Below, piece after piece: positions 1 to 6,502 of a DNA stretch of 64,000 bases; the stretch's first letter is position 1, and the number at the start of each line of letters is the position of its first letter. The stretch is from Methylotenera sp. (GTDB lineage Bacteria; Pseudomonadota; Gammaproteobacteria; Burkholderiales; Methylophilaceae). The DNA is taken from positions 213,578 to 277,577 of the forward strand of contig NZ_JAQSDZ010000006.1 of the NCBI RefSeq assembly GCF_029946165.1, written 5' to 3'. The notes below the pieces were generated by a model, which was given only the letters and a program-made list of their open reading frames with translations, made no database searches and had not been told where the DNA came from. Position numbers and translations under genes: made by a program.

Positions 1-154
1 TAATCACAATATCTGGCTGCAACTCGCAACAGGCATCATCTAAGTTAACCGTATCTTTTAGATGTGCGATAACTTCGTACCCCGTATCAAGCAGAGATTG
101 CTTGAGTGGTTTGGTACGCTCCAAATCGTTATCAACAATCATTACTTTTAACAT
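1..154 (-). CDS. Response regulator receiver domain, NasT-like (partial, N-terminus only)
   Basis: Only the first 51 codons lie in the window; the gene runs off the left edge. The translation begins MLKVMIVDNDLERTKPLKQ, a receiver-domain start with the acidic pair (D9, D11) after the first beta strand, and ends in QPDIVI, just before the expected phospho-acceptor Asp. The 'ER..LKQSLLDTGYEVIA' style resembles NasT/AmiR receivers, which carry a C-terminal ANTAR RNA-binding domain and antiterminate nitrate/nitrite assimilation operons. That domain is outside the window, so the NasT assignment is inference. It is supported by the sigma-54 promoter 34 bases upstream and the NtrC-like site further up. 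The ATG at 154–152 is the only sensible start. Confidence 0.7.
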   Translation of the reverse strand, partial: MLKVMIVDNDLERTKPLKQSLLDTGYEVIAHLKDTVNLDDACCELQPDIVI

Positions 155-187
155 GGCAACTTATCTTTAATACTTTGAATGTATAAA

Positions 188-204
188 AGCAATTAGTGTG
201 CCAA
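188..204 (-). promoter_or_regulatory. Sigma-54 (-24/-12) promoter
   Basis: On the minus strand the sequence reads TTGGCAC, five bases, TTGCT. The GG and GC dinucleotides have the exact spacing of the RpoN -24/-12 consensus. It lies 34 bases before the ATG of the receiver-domain gene and points at it. Confidence 0.75.
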
Positions 205-312
205 AATTTAAAATCATGCCTATCGCAATGATTTTGTTAAGTATTTTTATACAGCTTGAATTTTTCGGACAGACAATAAATCAATGTACGCACGCTGAAG
301 GTGCAACTTAAA

Positions 313-336
313 CACACCATTTTGGTGCATGGTGCA
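313..336 (-). promoter_or_regulatory. NtrC-type enhancer site
   Basis: The minus strand reads TGCACCAAAATGGTGTG, two mismatches from the classical 17-bp NtrC operator TGCACTAAAATGGTGCA, with a further overlapping TGCACC just upstream. It sits about 110–125 bases upstream of the sigma-54 promoter, a normal enhancer distance. NtrC binding is inferred from this match. Confidence 0.6.
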
Positions 337-388
337 CGTTTTTATGATTAATGAGTATGAATATTTAGAGGATAAATCCTCTAAATAG

Positions 389-1756
389 TTAATCCAGAAC
401 ACTACCTTGAACTTGTTCACGCAACTTATTAATAGCCTCAGCTTCGCCGCGCACCTTTAAAAAGGCGCCATCATTATCTGAGCGTTCTTCCAATACTTGG
501 CAACTTGCATAGATTTTCCCGCGCCACTGCTGCGCTGACCAAGGTAAAAATAGCTCCGCCTCAATCAAATCTTGCTGAAAAAATGCAACGATAGTTTGGT
601 GAAGTTTAGCCACATCGTCAGGATTACGTGCGCTCATGACAATGCAATCAGGGTACTTTGCGCGCAGCGCTGCTTCACACTCGGCTTGCGCTGCCGCGTC
701 GCCCACATAATCAATTTTGTTAAAAATACGCAGCCGCGGCACTACATCCGCACCAATTTCCTCAAGCACTTCATTAGTCACTTCAAGTTGACGCACAAAG
801 CCAGGGTCGCTTGCATCAACGACGTGTAGTAATAAAGAGGCATCTAATGCTTCATCTAATGTTGATTTAAACGAGGCTACTAAACCATGAGGGAGGTTTT
901 TAATAAAACCCACGGTATCACTCACAAGAATGCGCGGCACGCTTTCAGGGTAAAGAGAACGTACGGTGGTATCTAACGTGGCAAACAGTTTATTAGCGAC
1001 CAACACCTCACTACCAGTTAATGCGCGCATCAAAGTGGATTTACCTGCATTGGTATAGCCTACCAGCGCGATGCCTGCAATGCCTTGGCGCTCTTGACGT
1101 CTGGCACGTTGCGTTTTGCGCTCAGCATCCATCGCCACAATTTCAAGTTGTAGCTCGGCGATACGATCACGAATTTTACGTCTATCTAATTCAGTTTGCG
1201 ATTCGCCCGCGCCACGACCGCCTTCACCACTGCGTTGCCGGCCTTGCGAACCTGCCAACTTTGCCGCTTCGCGCATGCGTGGCGCCATGTAGCCAAGGCG
1301 AGCAATCTCAACCTGCGCACGCGCCGCACGTGAGCGGGCATTTCGGTGAAAAATCTCTAAAATCACCATGGTGCGATCCATCACAACGCAACCCACTTCC
1401 AGCTCTAGATTACGCGCTTGAGAAGGCGATATTTCATGGTCAACCAACAGCGTATTGATTTCTATGTCACCCAAGTTAAGGCCGCCCAAGTTAGCAGCAA
1501 CTTCTTCGACCTCAGTGATTTCGTATTCATTATTCACATAATCGCGAATTTCTTGCCGCTTACCTGCTCCCAAATAAGCCGTCACATCAAAGCCAGCGCG
1601 TTTCTGCACAAAGGTTTTAACTACCGTAAAGCCCAATGTTTTAGCCAGTTCGCGCAACTCGTTTAACGAGGCGTCAAACTCAATGTCTGTGACACTTGGG
1701 ACTTGAACTGCAGCCACGATGGCGTAATTAGGCTTCTCTTTAACTTCTTTTTGCAT
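389..1756 (-). CDS. hflX: GTPase HflX
   Basis: 455-residue GTP-binding protein of the HflX family, which binds the 50S subunit and splits or rescues stalled ribosomes during stress. The N-terminal HflX domain covers about residues 10–225 and includes the glycine/arginine-rich stretch near 168–186. The GTPase domain follows, with G1 GYTNAGKS (233–240), G3 DTVG (280–283) and G4 NKID (346–349). The length is slightly above the common 420–440 because of an insertion around residues 74–100. The usual partner hfq is not adjacent here. Upstream lies the direct-repeat-bounded insertion block, so its promoter region (1757–1805) is short. Confidence 0.96.
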   Translation of the reverse strand: MQKEVKEKPNYAIVAAVQVPSVTDIEFDASLNELRELAKTLGFTVVKTFVQKRAGFDVTAYLGAGKRQEIRDYVNNEYEITEVEEVAANLGGLNLGDIEINTLLVDHEISPSQARNLELEVGCVVMDRTMVILEIFHRNARSRAARAQVEIARLGYMAPRMREAAKLAGSQGRQRSGEGGRGAGESQTELDRRKIRDRIAELQLEIVAMDAERKTQRARRQERQGIAGIALVGYTNAGKSTLMRALTGSEVLVANKLFATLDTTVRSLYPESVPRILVSDTVGFIKNLPHGLVASFKSTLDEALDASLLLHVVDASDPGFVRQLEVTNEVLEEIGADVVPRLRIFNKIDYVGDAAAQAECEAALRAKYPDCIVMSARNPDDVAKLHQTIVAFFQQDLIEAELFLPWSAQQWRGKIYASCQVLEERSDNDGAFLKVRGEAEAINKLREQVQGSVLD

Positions 1757-1805
1757 GAGGAAATAATATTGATTGATTAAGCGAAGGCAGATAGTACCTT
1801 AAAAG

Positions 1806-1841
1806 CACTAAATAACCTGCATTATCAATGCTTAACCGAAT
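1806..1841. repeat. 36-bp direct repeat, left copy, bounding the cassette block
   Basis: This segment matches 4328–4363 in the same orientation at 34 of 36 positions; the differences are at the ninth and twenty-first bases. Both contain the small palindrome GCATT-N3-AATGC. The right copy spans the last codons and stop of nnrS, so this left copy looks like a duplicated insertion-site end. Everything between the two copies differs in character from the flanking chromosome. Confidence 0.8.
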
Positions 1842-1991
1842 AACCGAATTGATTTTTGTAGGGTGGCGTAATGTGGGTGGAGACGAAGCCGATACCCACA
1901 AACAATGTCACAAATAGACAGAAGCAAGCTGGAATGGTAATTAAATAACCAGCCGATAAACCGCCACATTGCTAATCCCCTGTTAACGCGC

Positions 1992-2084
1992 CTGAGATTA
2001 ATATTACTTTTGGAGGTTTTCGGCAAGCGGCTGTCTGAGTGTAGCGAGTTTCCGCTTGTCGTCCAAAAGTAATATTAATCTCAG
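1992..2084. repeat. Long imperfect palindrome with 23-bp perfect arms
   Basis: Bases 1992–2014 and 2062–2084 are perfect reverse complements over 23 bp. Inside them a second pair, CGGCAAGCGG and CCGCTTGTCG, continues the stem after a short bulge. The loop (CTGTCTGAG...) is related to the sequence near 63791–63798 at the other end of the window. It is part of a dispersed non-coding repeat. A short open frame across 1832–2026 runs through this palindrome and is not credible as a gene. Confidence 0.75.
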
Positions 2085-2215
2085 AAAACAAGCGGTAGGG
2101 GGTGAATTTCACAACCGACTTAGTGCTTTAGCACTTAGCGAGGTTGGGGATGCCCCTTGCGGGTATACTTTGGTTACTTTCTTTTGGACAAGCAAAAGAA
2201 AGTAACTCGCCCGTC
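2085..2215. repeat. Dispersed intergenic repeat ending in a stable hairpin
   Basis: The segment starts with AAACAAGCGGTAG and runs to a hairpin whose arms GTTACTTTCTTTTG (2173–2186) and CAAAAGAAAGTAAC (2193–2206) pair perfectly around a six-base loop. The same start and hairpin recur at 63855–63925. The hairpin could end transcription, but it lacks a clear T-run and belongs to a repeat family common in beta- and gammaproteobacteria. Confidence 0.7.
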
Positions 2216-2262
2216 GCGCGAGAGCGACAACTTACCTAAGGCTTAATGCCTTTCAGTTAAAT

Positions 2263-2288
2263 GTTGGGCTTCACAAGTTAAGCCCAAC
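2263..2288. repeat. REP-like hairpin (GTTGGGCTT/AAGCCCAAC)
   Basis: Nine-base arms GTTGGGCTT and AAGCCCAAC flank eight bases and are followed by CTACC, the pattern of a short REP-like repeat frequent between genes in many proteobacteria. It abuts the half attC at 2294–2330 and appears to have replaced that site's other half. Confidence 0.55.
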
Positions 2289-2293
2289 CTACC

Positions 2294-2330
2294 GAGCTTT
2301 AGCACGTCCCGCTTGATGAATGGGTTAAGC
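2294..2330 (-). other. Truncated attC site (left half) of cassette 1
   Basis: Read on the minus strand, TTAACCCATTCATCAAGC followed by GGGACGTGCTAAAGC closely matches the left half of the attC at 3698–3757. It overlaps the stop codon of the gene ending at 2325, as cassette genes often do. The complementary right half is missing and a REP-like hairpin follows, so the site is probably inactive. Confidence 0.6.
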
Positions 2331-2819
2331 AATTTTTTGTGAGGGTACACTTTTATTCCACCTTGTTTTTGGATTTACTTCAAAACCTAAATTTTTGAGC
2401 CTAGCAACTTCTGTTTTAAGTTTTACAACTGCTTTTAAGAGTTTTTTACCTTTTAAGTTATGGTATTTTTCTGTGGCATCAACAACTGATATAACTTTAG
2501 GGCTTGTATTAACAATGTGCCCACATGGTATGAGTATAACGATGTTTCTTTGCGGTTGAATTTCTTGTACTGAGTTTTCACCCATAAGCATAGGGAAGAA
2601 TATTTCACCCCTAGAATCTTTCGCTTCAATTCGCTCAAGATAAATACTATCTTTTGTTGGGTTAATGATTTTTATCCAAAAGGCAATATAGTTGCCAACC
2701 CCATCTTCATTAGGTTCGTCTGATGTACCACACTCAAGCTTTAACCTTGAGCAATTAAACGCTAATTGAACTAGGCTAATTACAGCGGTAAACGGAAACT
2801 TAAATAAGGCTTCAATCAT
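2325..2819 (-). CDS. Hypothetical cassette-borne protein (164 aa)
   Basis: I do not recognise a family. The 164-residue protein has a short hydrophobic N-terminus (about residues 5–20, FKFPFTAVISLVQLAF), then a beta-rich central part (residues 40–115) with the segment VGNYIAFWIKIINPTKDSIYLE, split here only by position, and a basic C-terminus. The central part looks like an immunoglobulin-like or C2-like beta sandwich of the kind that follows a membrane anchor, but that is inference. Its stop codon lies in a degenerate attC half-site and its upstream border is a complete attC, so it is a mobile gene cassette. Base composition is lower in GC than nearby housekeeping genes. Confidence 0.7.
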   Translation of the reverse strand: MIEALFKFPFTAVISLVQLAFNCSRLKLECGTSDEPNEDGVGNYIAFWIKIINPTKDSIYLERIEAKDSRGEIFFPMLMGENSVQEIQPQRNIVILIPCGHIVNTSPKVISVVDATEKYHNLKGKKLLKAVVKLKTEVARLKNLGFEVNPKTRWNKSVPSQKIA

Positions 2820-2831
2820 TTTGTTGTAATT

Positions 2832-2900
2832 GCCTAACGTCTGAATTAACCGGCTGGCGCGGTTTTATCGCGCCAGTCCGTGTTGAATGATGTGTTAGCC
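2832..2900 (-). other. attC recombination site of cassette 2
   Basis: A 69-bp imperfect palindrome. On the minus strand it opens GGCTAAC, has the inner stem GGACTGGCGCG / CGCGCCAGCC around a short AT loop, then GGTTAATTCAGAC and ends with the consensus core GTTAGGC. The outer and inner boxes pair with unpaired bases, as in attC sites cut by integron integrases. The stop codon of the gene at 2895 lies inside its first box. Confidence 0.8.
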
Positions 2901-3686
2901 AACAGGCTGGTTCGTAACAGGGGGTGAAATATGAATTTCACTTCCATCGGGTAACTTAATTCGCTCGGGGCCATAGAAATCTCTCCGTATTCTTAGCTCT
3001 TCATAGAGCAGACCATTATGGATATGACTGAAATTCGGCTCGTTACTATTCAGCCATTCATCAGTCATGAAATCTGGTGGTTGAAGCTGGGAGCCTGTTT
3101 TTTCTATTCTGGCTTGCCCATAATCCTTTTTATAGCGCGCCCCTTCGTCAGCTTGCTCTGGGTGTTTAAGCGCCGCATCACGGATTTTTGCAAAATCCGA
3201 ATGAATTTTGTTCAGTGCACCTTGTGCGCATGCCTCAACATGCGTCTTCAGTTTCAAAACGCTTTCAGCGTTTATTGGGTACGCAAGGCACTTGTTGGAT
3301 ACCGCAACCGACACCGGAATAGAAAATCCGCTCGGATTAACGGAGAGGCAAAACTGCAATATTCTCGGCTCGATACTTTCCAGATCATCGTGGGCAACTA
3401 ACGTATTTCGGAGTTCTACGAGATGGATGTGTATTGCGTTGTCGAAACCTTTTTCGTTTTTTAAGTGACGCACAGGGTAACGAGTTTTTCCAAAAGAGGT
3501 TTCGGTTTCAACAAATGGCTTGGCGTACTTGACAACGGCAAAGCAGAAAACAGATGAGAGAAGAATGTGATCACCAGTAGGAATGAGTGCCACGAACCGA
3601 TCAAACGCATGTAGGGAGCCTACAAGATTCTGATAAGCTTTGATGCCGAGCTTGGCGTCATTGCTGGACTGAGTATGGGCGTTCAT
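2895..3686 (-). CDS. Hypothetical cassette-borne protein with a HEPN-like RNTLVAH motif
   Basis: A soluble protein of about 263 residues with no family I can name firmly. The centre carries HLVELRNTLVAHDD (about residues 91–104 from this start), which fits the R-X(4–6)-H signature of HEPN domains. Many HEPN proteins are RNases in toxin–antitoxin or defence systems. The motif sits in a helical context, but other HEPN features are not obvious, so the call is tentative. The C-terminal half is charged. A longer frame begins at 3713 inside the attC; the ATG at 3686, just after the attC, fits cassette architecture better. No strong ribosome-binding site is visible. Confidence 0.65.
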   Translation of the reverse strand: MNAHTQSSNDAKLGIKAYQNLVGSLHAFDRFVALIPTGDHILLSSVFCFAVVKYAKPFVETETSFGKTRYPVRHLKNEKGFDNAIHIHLVELRNTLVAHDDLESIEPRILQFCLSVNPSGFSIPVSVAVSNKCLAYPINAESVLKLKTHVEACAQGALNKIHSDFAKIRDAALKHPEQADEGARYKKDYGQARIEKTGSQLQPPDFMTDEWLNSNEPNFSHIHNGLLYEELRIRRDFYGPERIKLPDGSEIHISPPVTNQPVG

Positions 3687-3697
3687 TTTGAATTGGT

Positions 3698-3757
3698 GGC
3701 TAACGTTTGACATAAGGGGCGCGCTTTAGCGCGTCCCACTTGATGGATGGGTTATGT
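3698..3757 (-). other. attC recombination site of cassette 3
   Basis: On the minus strand it reads CATAACCCATCCATCAAG, then GGGACGCGC, loop TAAA, GCGCGCCCC, TTATGTCAAACGTTAGCC. The stem-loop with paired outer boxes and a short 60-bp length is typical of attC sites of environmental integrons. The core GTTAGCC departs from GTTRRRY at one base. Confidence 0.8.
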
Positions 3758-3758
3758 T

Positions 3759-4043
3759 TCATATGCCTGATATTTTTAGTTGAATTTCTCTTTCATGACT
3801 TGAGGGAGTTATTTTTAGTTCACAGTTTCCGAGTGATGCTCTTACAGGCCAAGCTGCTTCCTCTCCAATAACTTGGATAGAGAGTAATTCATTAGGAAAT
3901 GTTATAGGGTAGACCAATGGAAGCTTCTCGACTCCAGGCGCTAACAGAAGCTTTATATTCTGAATTAGTAGCCCATTCGAATACAGCTTGTAATAAGCCG
4001 TTTCGTGCTTTATGCCAACCGATGTGGTATTTGCCTTTGGCAC
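3759..4043 (-). CDS. Hypothetical protein resembling a phage tail-fibre C-terminal (gp53-like) domain
   Basis: 94 residues from a GTG start (4043–4041), with GAGGGAGAA directly upstream. The pattern NGLLIQ followed by YPITFPNELLSIQV resembles the 'NGLIIQWG ... FPIAFPN.CLSV' signature of gp53-like C-terminal domains of phage tail fibres. That is a pattern resemblance, not a search result. The gene lies in the same reading frame as the 47-codon membrane ORF just upstream, with one TAA and four codons between them, so the two could once have been one protein. It is followed by an attC and so is a gene cassette. Confidence 0.6.
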   Translation of the reverse strand: MPKANTTSVGIKHETAYYKLYSNGLLIQNIKLLLAPGVEKLPLVYPITFPNELLSIQVIGEEAAWPVRASLGNCELKITPSSHEREIQLKISGI

Positions 4044-4055
4044 TTCTCCCTCTTT

Positions 4056-4199
4056 TTACAATTTGACTTGAAACTTAACCCCCAACATCTCTATTGCAAA
4101 TTCAGTTAGTTTGTTTCTGTAATAGAACAAGAGCGCCAGAACCAAAACGGGCCAAGCCAGTGTTTGGGTCATACCGTTAATAAACTCGAGATGGGTCAT
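4056..4199 (-). CDS. Small single-span membrane protein (47 aa) in cassette 3
   Basis: The ATG at 4199–4197 opens 47 codons: a short polar N-terminus (MTHLEFINGMTQTL), one hydrophobic segment (AWPVLVLALLFYY, residues 15–27), then a basic stretch (RNKL) and a tail. The layout matches the N-terminal anchors of many small bacterial proteins that start 'LEFI..L..AWP..V...L.FFRK'. In those a cytoplasmic domain normally follows. Here a TAA ends the frame and a separate GTG start follows 12 bases later in the same frame. No clear ribosome-binding site precedes it. Confidence 0.5.
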   Translation of the reverse strand: MTHLEFINGMTQTLAWPVLVLALLFYYRNKLTEFAIEMLGVKFQVKL

Positions 4200-4327
4200 A
4201 TGCAATTTTCTGAAACATAACCTAAAATAACCATCCTAAACGACGCTTTATATTCCGTCAAATAGCATAGGCACTATAACAATAGAAAGATGGCCGCATT
4301 CTCACAATATCGAATTGGGCTTAAGAT

Positions 4328-4363
4328 CACTAAATTACCTGCATTATAAATGCTTAACCGAAT
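4328..4363. repeat. 36-bp direct repeat, right copy, overlapping the end of nnrS
   Basis: Matches 1806–1841 at 34 of 36 positions in direct orientation. It contains the final codons and TAA of nnrS and the GCATT-N3-AATGC palindrome. An element that integrates at the 3' end of a gene and leaves the gene intact would produce exactly this arrangement. Confidence 0.8.
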
Positions 4364-5556
4364 GCTCCATCCGCTCTTGGTTTGAGCAAAATTGGTGTAT
4401 ATATCACCACAAAAACTGCAAAACTTAGTGTCCATAAAATAGCTGCTATTAGCATCCAGCTCACATAAAACTCAGAAGCATATATAGGCACAGCTGCACG
4501 GAATAACAGGCTAACAACTAAACCCGCAAAAGCCAGCCCTAACCATCGTGAAGGTTTTCTAACATCTCGCCCAGTATGACCTAATGCTACACGCGACATC
4601 ATACTGAGCGCCATTAAGCCTATGCCTCCAATAGTGAAAATATGCAAAGTCAGAATAAATAAGCTGCTGTATAGCGCTTGTAAACCGTAAAAGAAAAATC
4701 CAACATTAATAAACCAAGCTGATAAATATAAGCTCCACAATAAAGGCACTCTCCATATTCCCGCCGCATGCCAGTTAATTAAGCGATAGCCGTTTAATAC
4801 AAACAAAGTCCAAGCAAACAGCGCGGTTAAATAAGGTGTTTGTATAAATATAGCGTTGATGAATAATGCGACAAAAAATACCAATATGCTGATGTCTAGC
4901 CATTTAGATTGTTTTAGCTGAACTCTGGTATCTGTACCCCGTTCAATAAAGAATGGTATGACACGTCTGCCTATCATTAAAATCAGGCTAATAAACAATA
5001 ATACCGCGCCATTGATGGCATATTGCATACCGCTGGTGATTACGCCAAAGCATCCAAGATAAAAAACGATGTTGCCCACCCATAATAAGACCACTTTACT
5101 AACAACTGCGAGCTGCTTCCATTGTTTAGCTTTAACGATTGGCATAGCAATCGCAACGATTAACATTAAGCCAAATAGTAAGTCCGCACCCGCAACCCAA
5201 GGCAATTGAGCAGTACCAAACAGAAATAGCACTCGAGCAGCACACCAAAGCGCAAACAATACCATTAATGGCTTTCCAAATACGGTTGGAACCCCTGTCC
5301 AATTTTTAACGGCGGTGAGTAAGAATCCTGCTACTACAGCCATGCCGTAGCCATAGAGCATTTCATGTGCGTGCCACTGGCTGACAGAAATATTTTCAAT
5401 GCTTACGGAAATATAAGATAAATATATAAGCATCCAAGCGACCATCGAAATAATGGCAAAAATACTCGCGCCTAAAAAGAAAGGTCGAAAACCAAGATTA
5501 AATAGTGCAAATTTATTTGCATTTTCTACACTAGGTTTATTAATGTTAATTTGCAT
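4354..5556 (-). CDS. nnrS: NnrS family membrane protein
   Basis: 400-residue polytopic inner-membrane protein with about twelve hydrophobic spans. NnrS proteins contain haem and copper and help cells withstand nitric oxide and nitrosative stress. The family signature is visible: FNLGFRPFF near residues 19–27 and WHAHEMLYGYG (61–71), whose His residues are candidate metal ligands, then VVAGFLLTAVKNWTG. The length is normal. The gene stands alone between the cassette block and a divergent glycosylase gene. No NO-responsive promoter (Fnr/Nnr box) is obvious upstream. Confidence 0.93.
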   Translation of the reverse strand: MQININKPSVENANKFALFNLGFRPFFLGASIFAIISMVAWMLIYLSYISVSIENISVSQWHAHEMLYGYGMAVVAGFLLTAVKNWTGVPTVFGKPLMVLFALWCAARVLFLFGTAQLPWVAGADLLFGLMLIVAIAMPIVKAKQWKQLAVVSKVVLLWVGNIVFYLGCFGVITSGMQYAINGAVLLFISLILMIGRRVIPFFIERGTDTRVQLKQSKWLDISILVFFVALFINAIFIQTPYLTALFAWTLFVLNGYRLINWHAAGIWRVPLLWSLYLSAWFINVGFFFYGLQALYSSLFILTLHIFTIGGIGLMALSMMSRVALGHTGRDVRKPSRWLGLAFAGLVVSLLFRAAVPIYASEFYVSWMLIAAILWTLSFAVFVVIYTPILLKPRADGAFG

Positions 5557-5677
5557 AATGTTTAATAGTTCCGACCTAAAATTTAGTGAGCTTGGCTCAA
5601 CTACGAGAATAAAATTACGTAGATAATAGTAACTTGATTACTCATCATTACTCTTGATTCATCTCAAGAATAAATAA

Positions 5678-6298
5678 ATGTTAATAAATACTTACCCCTT
5701 TCAGCAAGCCACCGAATTTTTAACTAGCTTAGACGCCGATTGGGCGCAACTAATCGCGACAGTTGGAGAGTGTAAATTTGAGCAAAAGTCTGAGCGCGAG
5801 CCTTACGAAGCCTTAATCCGTGCAGTCGCTTATCAGCAATTACACGCCAAAGCCGCTGATGCCATTATCAAGCGATTAATGGCCATTTATGGTGATGCGT
5901 TTCCTGCACCTTCACAATTATTAGCCACCGACTTTGATAGCTTGAGAGCTTGTGGGTTTTCTGCGCGCAAAACTGTAACGATACTCGGCATTGCACAAGG
6001 GGCTATTTCTGGGCTTGTTCCCAGTAGAGTCATTGCACATACCATGACAGATGAAGATTTAATTGTCCGCCTATCGTCGCTTAAAGGTATAGGTCGCTGG
6101 ACGGTTGAAATGTTACTGATGTTCACCATGGCGCGCATGGACGTTCTGCCCGCCGATGATTTTGGGATTGTGCAAGGTTATAAACGACTGAAAAATCTTG
6201 AGCTTGCGCCAAAGCGCAAAGAAATCACTGAAATTGGCAAAGCATGGAGCCCGTATCGCACGATTGCTAGCTGGTATTTGTGGCATGTGCCAAAATAG
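5678..6298 (+). CDS. alkA: DNA-3-methyladenine glycosylase II (AlkA-type HhH-GPD)
   Basis: 206-residue base-excision repair enzyme that removes alkylated purines from DNA. The helix-hairpin-helix LKGIGRWTVE is at residues 135–144, and the catalytic Asp is in PADDFGIVQG (D161 by family position). It lacks the N-terminal beta domain of E. coli AlkA, as do the short AlkA-like enzymes common in bacteria. It is divergent from nnrS, and nothing suggests an operon. Confidence 0.93.
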   Translation: MLINTYPFQQATEFLTSLDADWAQLIATVGECKFEQKSEREPYEALIRAVAYQQLHAKAADAIIKRLMAIYGDAFPAPSQLLATDFDSLRACGFSARKTVTILGIAQGAISGLVPSRVIAHTMTDEDLIVRLSSLKGIGRWTVEMLLMFTMARMDVLPADDFGIVQGYKRLKNLELAPKRKEITEIGKAWSPYRTIASWYLWHVPK

Positions 6299-6502
6299 CG
6301 TTTGATAATTCAGCTAAATAAGCAGTGCGCCTAATCTATATCGGCAGAGTCACACTAGGTCAATGACGACTCATCGGACTATTTGCATAGTCTTACTGCC
6401 TTATTCACAGCACTACTGGCTATTTTAGCATTTAGAATTATTTTACACATTTTTTAACTACCTTTTTATTTTCGAAATTGTTTTAATGTTATAAGTTTAT
6501 TC

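Noticed and set aside
1832..2026. Minus-strand open frame of 64 codons
   Set aside because: It runs through the palindromic repeat and the 36-bp repeat and has no ribosome-binding site or family.
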